DNA of 6,455 bases from Flavisolibacter sp. (GTDB taxonomy: Bacteria; Bacteroidota; Bacteroidia; Chitinophagales; Chitinophagaceae): assembly GCA_025936195.1 (NCBI GenBank), contig JAICTW010000164.1, positions 1 through 6,455 of the forward strand. The letters run 5' to 3'. A program made the position numbers and the translations under genes. Below are positions 1 through 5,984 of this stretch, in pieces; position 1 is the first letter of the stretch; each line of letters opens with the position of its first letter. A model generated the notes under the pieces. That model saw only the letters and a program-made list of their open reading frames with translations, did not search any database and was not told the origin of the DNA.

Positions 1-1
1 A

Positions 2-133
2 ATATCCGGAGCCTTCACTAAAGTAGACCAATCTAAGGTGAAAGATATTGATTGGGACAGAAAGAGTTGTGTCTATGCTTGGGATACCCTTGGCATTTGG
101 AGTAAGTACAATGTAAAACTCATCATATTTTAG
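2..133 (+). CDS. 3' end of an unrecognised gene (partial)
   Basis: An open frame enters from the left edge and runs 43 codons to a TAG. The visible tail is rich in aromatic residues, with W18, Y25, W27, W34 and Y37 counted from the first visible codon, and it ends in the hydrophobic run KLIIF. I do not recognise the family. There is no signal sequence or membrane segment in what can be seen. The stop lies 8 bases before the start of the first CMD-family gene, which would fit an operon. Because the frame is short and cut by the window edge, it may be a chance open frame. The other two + frames are closed by stops within this stretch, which mildly supports it. Confidence 0.4.
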   Translation: MSGAFTKVDQSKVKDIDWDRKSCVYAWDTLGIWSKYNVKLIIF

Positions 134-141
134 ATCCAGAT

Positions 142-378
142 ATGAAAGAAACTGACATCAATCAAGTAAGTGTCTCTCATGATAAGCAATTGATTGCAGT
201 TGCTGTAGCACATGTGACGCAGTGTCCTTATTGCATCAGGTCGCATTCCAAACAGGCCATGCGAAAAGGAGCCAGCAAGGAGGAAATTATGGAAGCTATT
301 TGGGTAGCTGCTGAAATGCGTGCAGGTGCAGCTTATGCCCATGCAACCATTGCAATGGATGAAATGGAAAAACATTGA
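142..378 (+). CDS. Carboxymuconolactone decarboxylase / AhpD-like family protein, short form
   Basis: This 78-residue protein has the core of the AhpD/CMD fold. The helix LIAVAVAHVTQ leads into C28-P-Y-C31 with H35 four residues later, followed by KxGASKEEIMEAI and an Ala-rich helix (VAAEMRAGAAYAHAT). In AhpD-type proteins the CxxC pair and the following His take part in thiol-based peroxide reduction. Peroxidase or disulfide-reductase activity is therefore plausible, whereas true carboxymuconolactone decarboxylation is unlikely because that subfamily lacks the CxxC. As I remember the family, single-domain members are about 105-115 residues, so the N-terminal helix seems shortened. The same frame is closed by TAA at 103-105 and offers no ATG before 142. 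No clear Shine-Dalgarno sequence precedes the ATG. A second CMD gene follows 24 bases downstream, probably in the same transcript. The soluble sequence suggests a cytoplasmic location. Confidence 0.85.
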   Translation: MKETDINQVSVSHDKQLIAVAVAHVTQCPYCIRSHSKQAMRKGASKEEIMEAIWVAAEMRAGAAYAHATIAMDEMEKH

Positions 379-402
379 TTGATACAACGAAAAGAATAAG
401 AT

Positions 403-855
403 ATGGAACAAAGATTAAACTATGCAAAGGTTTACCCCGAAGCGTTAAAAGCAATGATGGAAGTTGAAAAATTTGCAGCCAGCTCCGGACTTGAACATAA
501 CTTATATGAGCTTATAAAAACAAGGGCTTCTCAAATAAATGGCTGTGCCTATTGTTTGGATATGCACACCAAAGATGCTCGCAAAGCAGGCGAAACAGAG
601 CAACGTTTGTATGCTTTAAGTGCATGGCGTGAAACTCCTTTTTATACCAAACGGGAACGTGCCGCATTGGAGTGGACAGAAGCATTGACGTTGATTTCAG
701 AGAATGATGTGCCGGACTCCTTGTATAATTCGGTTCGTGAGCATTTTGATGAAAAAGAAATGGTTGCTTTAACCATGGCGATCATTGCCATAAATGGATG
801 GAACCGTTTGGCAATCAGTTTTCGCACTGTGCCTGGAAGCTACCAGCCGAAATAA
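403..855 (+). CDS. Carboxymuconolactone decarboxylase / AhpD-like family protein
   Basis: A 150-residue protein of the common alkylhydroperoxidase-like CMD type. The N-terminal part (NYAKVYPEALKAMMEVEKF) leads into an amphipathic helix, LYELIKTRASQINGC. The redox motif C48-A-Y-C51 follows, with H55 four residues downstream in the context CLDMHTKDARKAGE. The second half (RERAALEWTEALT, then ALTMAIIAINGWNRLAISF) is the usual C-terminal helical pair. The length agrees with the family norm of about 145-155 residues. Known relatives are hexameric or trimeric helical proteins with a proton-relay Glu/Cys/His site that act on peroxides or as thiol-disulfide reductants; the physiological substrate cannot be told from sequence. 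It lies 24 bases after the shorter CMD gene. The two share the redox motif but differ in length and layout, so they are distant paralogues and not a recent duplication. No strong ribosome binding site is visible, as is usual in Bacteroidota. Confidence 0.92.
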   Translation: MEQRLNYAKVYPEALKAMMEVEKFAASSGLEHNLYELIKTRASQINGCAYCLDMHTKDARKAGETEQRLYALSAWRETPFYTKRERAALEWTEALTLISENDVPDSLYNSVREHFDEKEMVALTMAIIAINGWNRLAISFRTVPGSYQPK

Positions 856-869
856 GTCAAAATGATTGG

Positions 870-1075
870 ATGATACAAAACGTAAAGAGAAAGTTTAAGT
901 TGGCGATCAAGTACCCCGGAATTCAGAAGCCGGTTATGTGTCCGGTACTATTGTGAAAGGCAATAAAGACTATATTCATCGTGGCAGCAAAGAAGATCCG
1001 CAATATGGAATCAAAGCGATAAAACGGAACAGGTTGCTGTACAAAAAATCTGTAGGCTTTCAAAAAGTTGACTAA
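870..1075 (+). pseudogene. Decayed DUF2945 (HVA1/TUDOR-like) gene remnant
   Basis: No intact gene is open here, but translated pieces in different frames line up with the small DUF2945 family as I remember it. From ATG 870 one frame gives KRKFK (885-899). The frame then shifts so that 899 onward reads VGDQV, then NSEAGYVSGTIVKG and SKEDPQYGIK up to about 1015. A second shift gives SDKTEQVAVQKNL from 1015, broken by TAG at 1054, and the last residues (KKVD) need a return to the earlier frame, which ends in TAA 1073-1075. The 899 and 1015 breaks look like loss of one base from a short run (AAGG to AAG, AAAA to AAA). The middle also seems several residues shorter than usual between TIVK and the SKEDPQY block. 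Intact members are about 60-75 residues and are small basic proteins of poorly known function. Sequencing error in homopolymers is an alternative for the frameshifts, but not for the in-frame TAG or the internal shortening. Confidence 0.7.
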
Positions 1076-1083
1076 AATACAGG

Positions 1084-1614
1084 ATGAAGACCATACTCAT
1101 ATTTGTATCATCACTCGATGGCAAAGTAACAAAATGGGGCGAACCTCATGTTAGCTCGTGGTCATCTCACCAGGACCAGGATTACTATAAAAATATATTG
1201 GAAGAATCCAGGCTGATTGTCATGGGCAGCAACACATTCAATGCTGATACATTTAAACCTTCAGTAAATCACCGGTTTATTATCATGACAAGCCATACTG
1301 ATAAATATAAAAATCTGCAAGTCCCGGGACAGATCGAATTTACAAACGAGTCGCCGTTTGAATTGGTGAAGCGGTTCCAAAGTGAAGGCTACAAGCAAAT
1401 GCTTGTAGTTGGAGGGCCACATGTTGCCACATCATTTTTAAAAGAACAATTAATAGATGAATTATGGCTGACGATTGAGCCTAAGATATTTGGAACAGGT
1501 GCCAACTTTGCAACAGATGTAAACCTTGATATCAATTTACGTTTACTGCATTTTGAGAAAGTAAATGAACAGGGCACAGTGATCACTAAATATGCGGTAT
1601 TGAAAATTAAATGA
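1084..1614 (+). CDS. Dihydrofolate reductase family protein (RibD C-terminal domain type)
   Basis: A 176-residue stand-alone RibD-C/DHFR-fold protein. The N-terminal strand ILIFVSSLDGKV is the family's usual opening (hydrophobic strand, then S-x-DG). Next come G48-S-N-T-F52, the equivalent of the G-R-x-T-F/Y motif near the nucleotide site, then V108-V-G-G-P112, the glycine loop expected to contact NADPH. The closing block is LIDELWLTIEPKIFGTG with G137 and G139, matching the family pattern L-x-D-E-x-x-x-x-x-x-P-x-x-x-G-x-G. Such proteins are predicted NAD(P)H-dependent reductases. The stand-alone members are mostly of unknown substrate and should not be called riboflavin or folate enzymes. 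The length is normal. The start at ATG 1084 has a weak AGG just upstream and lies 8 bases after the end of the DUF2945 remnant. The stop is followed at once by a second TGA. Confidence 0.88.
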   Translation: MKTILIFVSSLDGKVTKWGEPHVSSWSSHQDQDYYKNILEESRLIVMGSNTFNADTFKPSVNHRFIIMTSHTDKYKNLQVPGQIEFTNESPFELVKRFQSEGYKQMLVVGGPHVATSFLKEQLIDELWLTIEPKIFGTGANFATDVNLDINLRLLHFEKVNEQGTVITKYAVLKIK

Positions 1615-1682
1615 TGAGAACGTAACCTCGCTTGCTTCCGGCAATTCTAATTCTTATAGAGAAATCCCCTAACAAAAAAACA

Positions 1683-4352
1683 ATGTGTGATAAAATTACC
1701 GAGGAACAGAAACGGCTGAATGAAAATTATTCCAACACTAAAAATTGGTTGAAGTGGGGACCCTATTTATCTGAACGGCAGTGGGCAACGGTAAGAGAAG
1801 ATTACAGTGCTGATGGTGATGTTTGGAATTATTGCACGCATGATATGTCCCGTTCTAAAGCCTATCGCTGGGGAGAAGATGGGATAGCTGGCATTTCTGA
1901 TCATCTCCAGAGAATGTGCTTTGCGATTACTTTATGGAATGGCAGGGATGAAATTTTAAAGGAAAGATTATTTGGCCTCACACCAACTAACGGCAATCAT
2001 GGTGAGGATGTAAAAGAACTGTATTACTATCTTGATAATACGCCTACGCATTCCTACATGAAATATTTGTACAAATATCCGCATTCCGCTTTCCCGTATC
2101 ATGACCTTGAACAAACAAATCAAAAACGAAATAGAGAGGATGATGAATACGAAATTGTTGATACCGACGTGTTTAATAACAACTGCTATTTTGATGTTTA
2201 TATTGAATATGCCAAAAATGATGAAGAAGATATTTGCATAAGGATAACGGCGTACAATCGTTCTGCCAATAAAGCGCCGCTACATTTGTTACCTACTTTA
2301 TGGATGCGCAATCTTTGGTCTTATGGCTTGACTAAAGAGAAGCCGGTAATTGGATTAATAGATAACGACGCTATTGGAGAATTAAAGATCACAAACACCA
2401 CGGCTGGACCGTATTCATTTTATTTTCAAAAAACAGCCAACGTTCTGTTTACAGAAAATGAAACCAACACAGATCGTTTGTACAATGCACCCAATAAAAA
2501 CCCTTTTACAAAAGATGCGTTTCATGATGCTGTTTTGAAAAATGATTTCACCTTATTCCAAAACAAAAAGGTTGGTACAAAATGTTCTCCGCTTTATTCC
2601 TTTAATATAGAATCAGGAGATTCTGTAACTATAAAGTTGCGGTTAAGCAAACAGCCTTTACAAAACCCTTTGAAAAACGAATTCGATGAAGTGTTTATCA
2701 AACGAATACAGGAAGCAGATGAATTTTACAGTCAGCTTATTCAATCAGAAAATGAAGACCTGAAAAATATTCAACGACAGGCTTTCGCAGGCATGTTATG
2801 GAACAAGCAATTTTATTATTTTGATATTCCTTCCTGGTTAAACGGCGATAAAGGTCAGCCGGCACCACCGGAACAAAGAAAGTATGGTCGCGACAGCGAT
2901 TGGTTGACACTAAATAATGAAGACATTATTTCCATGCCCGATAAATGGGAATATCCCTGGTATGCCACATGGGATCTTGCTTTTCACTGCATCCCGCTTG
3001 CAACGTTAGATGCACAATTTGCCAAAGATCAACTGGTACTTTTATTAAGAGAATGGTATATGAGCCCAAACGGGCAGTTGCCTGCTTACGAATGGTCGTT
3101 CAGTGATGTAAATCCACCGGTGCATGCATGGGCATGCCTACAGGTTTACAAAATAGACAAAGAACGAACCGGCATTGGAGATACACTTTTTCTCGAAAGA
3201 GCTTTTCAAAAGCTGTTGATCAACTTTACCTGGTGGGTGAACCGCAAAGACAGATTTAATAACAATGTTTTTGAAGGTGGTTTTTTGGGATTGGATAATA
3301 TCGGGTTGTTTGACAGAAATAATGTTCCCGGCGGAGGTATTTTACAACAGGCGGATGGTACGGCGTGGATGGGGATGTATTGTCTGAACATGCTGGAAAT
3401 AGCGTTAGAACTGGCACAGTCCAATAAAGCGTATGAAGATCTTGCTACTAAATTCTTCGAGCATTTCACTTATATCGCCAGTTCATTAAATCAAATCAGC
3501 AAAGATTTTCCGGGAGCCTGGGATGAAGAGGAAGGATTTTTTTATGATGTTTTGAAAATGCCAAATGGAGAATTCATTCCTCTTAAAGTTCGATCACTCG
3601 TTGGACTTACAACATTGTTTTCAGTTCATGTTATTGATAAAGAATTACTGGAAAAAGTGCCGGAATTCCATCGCCGTTTAAAATGGTTTATTCGATACCG
3701 TCAGAAAAATAATCAATACCAGGTTATAGAAGATATTGATGAAAAGGAAGGAATACTGCTTTCTTTAGTGCCCTATAAACGATTAAAAAAAATTTTATCT
3801 GCCCTGCTTGATGAAAATGAATTTTTATCTCCCTTTGGCATCCGGTCGCTTTCAAAGATCCATCAAAAGCCCTACACGATTGTTATTGATGGAAAAGAAT
3901 TTGGTCTCAATTATCAACCGGGCGAATCAAGATCGGATTTGTTTGGAGGTAACTCTAACTGGCGTGGGCCTGTTTGGATGCCGATGAATTATTTGATCAT
4001 TTATTCATTGGAGAAATATCATGAATATTTTCATGAAGAATTACTTGTTGAATTGCCTGCACAATCAGGAAATATTGTGAACCTTAAGACAGTCGTAGAT
4101 GAACTAAGGAAACGTCTGATTGAAATTTTTATAACTAACCATGAGGGGAAAAGGATTTTTAACGGGCAAAAAAAATTATTCACTTATGATGAACACTTCA
4201 AGAACCTGATTTTGTTCTATGAATGTTTTCATGGTGATGATGGCAGAGGAATTGGGGCATCGCACCAAACAGGCTGGACCGGTTTGATTGCAGAAATAAT
4301 TGCCAGGCTGGAACTGAACCAGTCTCCGGAATCTTTCCCAAAAAACATCTAA
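1683..4352 (+). CDS. GH63-type glucosidase (MGH1-like glycoside hydrolase), cytosolic
   Basis: A large protein of 889 residues from ATG 1683. It resembles the widespread bacterial 'glucosidase' family with an MGH1-like (alpha/alpha)6-barrel domain placed in or near GH63. The N terminus carries the block W25-G-P-Y-L-S-E-R-Q-W followed by REDYSADGDVWNY and YRWGEDGIAGISD, which I remember as near-invariant. A beta-rich N-terminal half (about 1-350) precedes the catalytic barrel (about 370-880). W430-D431 in YATWDLAFH is the likely general acid, by comparison with the WD motif of GH63 enzymes. W760-RGPVW765 is the typical substrate-site motif, and E847 (LFYECFHG) is a candidate catalytic base. 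The expected reaction is hydrolysis of a glucosyl or related alpha-linked oligosaccharide; the substrate is unknown. There is no signal peptide. An in-frame TTG at 1632 would add 17 residues, but the conserved region begins soon after M1, so the ATG is preferred. It is 68 bases from the reductase gene, with no obvious terminator between. Confidence 0.9.
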   Translation: MCDKITEEQKRLNENYSNTKNWLKWGPYLSERQWATVREDYSADGDVWNYCTHDMSRSKAYRWGEDGIAGISDHLQRMCFAITLWNGRDEILKERLFGLTPTNGNHGEDVKELYYYLDNTPTHSYMKYLYKYPHSAFPYHDLEQTNQKRNREDDEYEIVDTDVFNNNCYFDVYIEYAKNDEEDICIRITAYNRSANKAPLHLLPTLWMRNLWSYGLTKEKPVIGLIDNDAIGELKITNTTAGPYSFYFQKTANVLFTENETNTDRLYNAPNKNPFTKDAFHDAVLKNDFTLFQNKKVGTKCSPLYSFNIESGDSVTIKLRLSKQPLQNPLKNEFDEVFIKRIQEADEFYSQLIQSENEDLKNIQRQAFAGMLWNKQFYYFDIPSWLNGDKGQPAPPEQRKYGRDSDWLTLNNEDIISMPDKWEYPWYATWDLAFHCIPLATLDAQFAKDQLVLLLREWYMSPNGQLPAYEWSFSDVNPPVHAWACLQVYKIDKERTGIGDTLFLERAFQKLLINFTWWVNRKDRFNNNVFEGGFLGLDNIGLFDRNNVPGGGILQQADGTAWMGMYCLNMLEIALELAQSNKAYEDLATKFFEHFTYIASSLNQISKDFPGAWDEEEGFFYDVLKMPNGEFIPLKVRSLVGLTTLFSVHVIDKELLEKVPEFHRRLKWFIRYRQKNNQYQVIEDIDEKEGILLSLVPYKRLKKILSALLDENEFLSPFGIRSLSKIHQKPYTIVIDGKEFGLNYQPGESRSDLFGGNSNWRGPVWMPMNYLIIYSLEKYHEYFHEELLVELPAQSGNIVNLKTVVDELRKRLIEIFITNHEGKRIFNGQKKLFTYDEHFKNLILFYECFHGDDGRGIGASHQTGWTGLIAEIIARLELNQSPESFPKNI

Positions 4353-4386
4353 TGAAAAAACTATTCTTGAAGAAGAGGTACATTCC

Positions 4387-4408
4387 ATTACCTGTTGTGT
4401 CCGGTAAT
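4387..4408 (+). terminator. Weak stem-loop, possible terminator of the glucosidase gene
   Basis: ATTACC (4387-4392) and GGTAAT (4403-4408) can pair as a 6-bp stem with a 10-base loop, 34 bases after the glucosidase stop. Only a short T run (TT, then ATAG) follows and the stem is half A/T. A true intrinsic terminator would be expected to be stronger, so this is offered only as the best candidate between the two transcription units. Confidence 0.2.
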
Positions 4409-4553
4409 TTATAGAGCTATAATTCATAAACAAAGATGTTGAGCCTGTCCATTGCATTGGCAAGGTTGCTTCGCCCCGTTAGGTGACTGCAGGACGAAAA
4501 TCAATTGCATTTCGCATAAGCCGTGAAATAACATTTCGTACCATAATATTTCT

Positions 4554-4584
4554 TTTTCACTCCCCATCGAATCCCCTACCTTTA
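4554..4584 (+). promoter_or_regulatory. Candidate Bacteroidota-type promoter for the rsb operon
   Basis: TACCTTTA at 4577-4584 resembles the Bacteroidota -7 element TAnnTTTG with the last base differing. About 18 bases upstream lies TTTTC (4554-4558), a poor match to the -33 TTTG/TTG element. Transcription would begin near 4590 and give a leader of roughly 120 bases. The position, just at the start of the G-poor tract and in the only long gap before the operon, is reasonable, but the -33 match is weak and similar sequences arise by chance in T-rich DNA. Confidence 0.25.
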
Positions 4585-4712
4585 ATACAATTGAATTCAT
4601 TCCCCTTAACACAACGGTTAATACTCCACAACTATTCTCCATTCTGTCTTCGGTTAATCAATTCATTTTAATTTTTACTCTCTTATTCCTGACCAAAAAA
4701 CAGTTAATTAGT

Positions 4713-5582
4713 ATGAAGTACGATGCTTCAAAAATTTTGCAGCGCAGAAAGAAATTCATCCTCGAAGAATGGATGAAAAACCAGCTGTCCGATGAATCTC
4801 TTCGGGAAGACCTGATGAGCAATGAAGACCTTCGCGAACAATCCGAGGAATTGCTCGATGGCCTGCTGAAGGCATTAAACGAAACCAACATTGGCAACAG
4901 TGCCTCGCCCGATTTTGAAAACGTATCGGAGATTCTTTCCGGCATTTCCATCACAAGGGCCAGACAGGGCTTCACCCCTAAAGAAACCGGTCTCTATGTA
5001 CTCAGTTTAAAAGAAGCCTTACTTCAAACACTTCAAAACGAAATAAAAGACAATCCCGAAGCTTTATATGATTCTACTATCAAAGTGAATAAGCTTATTG
5101 ACGGCTTTAGTATGACCACCTTCGAAACCTTTATTAAGGGAAGAGAAGAAGTGATTCTTCGCCAAACAGACGAGATCACTGAAATCTCTACTCCTGTTAT
5201 CCGTGTATGGGATGGTATTCTTGCTCTTCCTATTATTGGTACATTGGATAGTGCAAGAACACAGGTAGTGATGGAAAATTTATTACAGGAAATAGTAGCC
5301 ACCGGCAGCGGCATTGCCATTCTGGATATCTCCGGCGTACCAGCTGTAGATTCACTGGTAGCGCAACACTTAATTAAAACCGTTAGTGCTACAAGACTGA
5401 TGGGTGCGGAGTGTATCATCAGTGGCATTCGTCCCGAAATAGCGCAAACCGTAGTGCACCTCGGCATCGATCTTTCCAGCATTATTACAAAGGCTTCACT
5501 CGCCAATGCCCTGCGCTATGCATTTTCCTTATTGCAATTGCAGGTAGTAAAATCATCTGTAAAAGAAAAAATTTCACTATAG
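4713..5582 (+). CDS. rsbR: RsbR-type stressosome STAS protein (RsbRD N-terminal domain + STAS)
   Basis: A 289-residue stressosome scaffold and sensor protein. Residues about 1-145 form a helical N-terminal domain of the RsbRD type (FILEEWMKNQL near the start; RARQGFTPKETGLYVLSLKEAL around 82-103), and a helix around 135-155 leads into the STAS domain (about 160-280). The STAS part is very close to Bacillus RsbR paralogues: PVIRVWDGILALPIIG, then ILDISGVPAVDS with S214, then SGIRPEIAQT with T246. S214 aligns with the phosphorylated serine of RsbS. From memory, Bacillus RsbR has Thr there, so Ser is a small difference, while T246 keeps a Thr in the second conserved motif. In Bacillus, RsbR and RsbS form a large complex that sequesters the kinase RsbT and is phosphorylated by it under stress. 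The N-terminal domain is the likely signal-input part; its signal is unknown. There is no transmembrane segment, so it is cytosolic. It is first in the operon, with an A-rich leader and no Shine-Dalgarno sequence. Confidence 0.93.
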   Translation: MKYDASKILQRRKKFILEEWMKNQLSDESLREDLMSNEDLREQSEELLDGLLKALNETNIGNSASPDFENVSEILSGISITRARQGFTPKETGLYVLSLKEALLQTLQNEIKDNPEALYDSTIKVNKLIDGFSMTTFETFIKGREEVILRQTDEITEISTPVIRVWDGILALPIIGTLDSARTQVVMENLLQEIVATGSGIAILDISGVPAVDSLVAQHLIKTVSATRLMGAECIISGIRPEIAQTVVHLGIDLSSIITKASLANALRYAFSLLQLQVVKSSVKEKISL

Positions 5583-5585
5583 CCC

Positions 5586-5984
5586 ATGGATAAGATTCCT
5601 ATTCTGCGAATGGGCAAATTCCTGCTCGTTACCATCCAGGTTGACCTGTACGACCGCCTGGCCCTTAATCTCGAATCTGACCTGGTGCAGGCGGTGAGCA
5701 AGACCGGTGCAAGCGGTGTGCTCATTGATATTTCTGCCCTGTCTATTGTCGATTCTTTCATGGGTCGTATTCTGGGTAATATCGGCAGCATGTCCAAAAT
5801 ACTGGATGCCGAAACGGTTGTGGTAGGCATGCAGCCTGCTGTGGCCATTACGCTGATTGAACTCGGACTTGAACTAAAAGGAGTACATACAGCTCTTAAT
5901 GTTGAAAAAGGAATGGAACTGCTCCACCATAAGATCGGCTTCATGGAAAGCGAGGAGGACGCCGGTGATCGTAGTATTGAATAA
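5586..5984 (+). CDS. rsbS: RsbS-type single STAS domain stressosome protein
   Basis: A 132-residue protein consisting of one STAS domain with the full RsbS pattern: IPILRMGKFLLVTIQVDLYD at the start, GASGVLIDISALSIVDSF with S57 at the position of the regulatory serine (Ser59 in Bacillus subtilis), and VVGMQPAVAITLIELGLEL. In the Bacillus system RsbS, with RsbR, builds the stressosome core and binds RsbT; phosphorylation of this serine by RsbT releases the kinase. Because S57 and its surroundings are intact, the protein should be a genuine phosphorylation substrate. It starts 3 bases after the rsbR stop, so the two are co-transcribed. The C-terminal tail (from about residue 120, acidic ESEEDAGD) is slightly longer than in Bacillus. 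Its coding sequence also contains the ribosome binding site and start of rsbT. Confidence 0.95.
   Translation: MDKIPILRMGKFLLVTIQVDLYDRLALNLESDLVQAVSKTGASGVLIDISALSIVDSFMGRILGNIGSMSKILDAETVVVGMQPAVAITLIELGLELKGVHTALNVEKGMELLHHKIGFMESEEDAGDRSIE
5953..5958 (+). promoter_or_regulatory. Shine-Dalgarno AGGAGG that fixes the rsbT start
   Basis: A perfect AGGAGG lies inside the 3' end of rsbS, 6 bases before the GTG at 5965. It is the only consensus ribosome binding site in the window, where the other genes start without one. It favours GTG 5965 over the later ATG 5992 as the rsbT start and suggests translation coupled to rsbS. The match could also arise by chance from the Glu-Glu-Asp codons of RsbS, which read GAGGAGGAC here. 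Confidence 0.55.

Larger units (their letters stand above)
4353..4712. other. Non-coding stretch between the glucosidase gene and the rsb operon
   Basis: These 360 bases hold no convincing gene. The open frames on either strand (up to about 95 codons on the minus strand) lack recognisable protein features, and some only extend from the antisense of neighbouring genes. The first part is of mixed composition and contains one weak stem-loop. The second part, from about 4551, is strikingly poor in G on the + strand (8 G in the 150 bases 4551-4700) and rich in T, C and A. It leads into an A-rich run and the ATG of rsbR. This fits an unstructured 5' leader with a promoter near 4550-4590. I see no riboswitch-like fold, repeat or mobile-element end. 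Confidence 0.6.

Noticed and set aside
96..133. TTTG (96-99) and TATTTTAG (126-133) as a promoter for the CMD genes
   Set aside because: The gap of 26 bases is too long for a Bacteroidota -33/-7 pair, and the -7 match is poor.
1632..1682. In-frame TTG start that would lengthen the glucosidase by 17 residues
   Set aside because: The added residues (LPAILILIEKSPN...) are not followed by a signal-peptide cleavage pattern, the codon is a rare start, and the conserved family block begins about 24 residues after ATG 1683, which suits the shorter form.
4176..4463. Minus-strand open frame across the end of the glucosidase gene
   Set aside because: Most of it is antisense to conserved glucosidase codons and its translation shows no family features.
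4441..4520. Possible remnant of a mobile element or recombination site with repeated TTGCAT (in CATTGCATTGGC and CAATTGCATTTCGC)
   Set aside because: The shared piece is too short, there is no inverted repeat of useful length and no flanking duplication or integrase.
4424..4642. Minus-strand open frame of 72 codons in the 360-base gap
   Set aside because: No recognisable domain, rich in Met/Cys/Gln in no meaningful pattern, and it runs through the G-poor tract, which would by itself reduce stop codons on the other strand.
4483..4671. Plus-strand open frame of 62 codons before rsbR
   Set aside because: Low-complexity Phe/Ile/Pro/Leu/Ser-rich translation that reflects the T/C-rich base composition, with no start signal and no family likeness.
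5033..5506. Minus-strand open frame of 157 codons inside rsbR
   Set aside because: Antisense shadow of the well-conserved STAS domain; the sense frame clearly encodes RsbR.
5516..5944. Minus-strand open frame of 142 codons inside rsbS
   Set aside because: Antisense shadow; rsbS on the + strand has all family residues.
5899..5964. Upstream ATG in the rsbT frame, giving a longer RsbT
   Set aside because: It would overlap rsbS by 86 bases, has no ribosome binding site, and the extra residues (MLKKEWNCSTIRSASW) do not resemble the RsbT N terminus.
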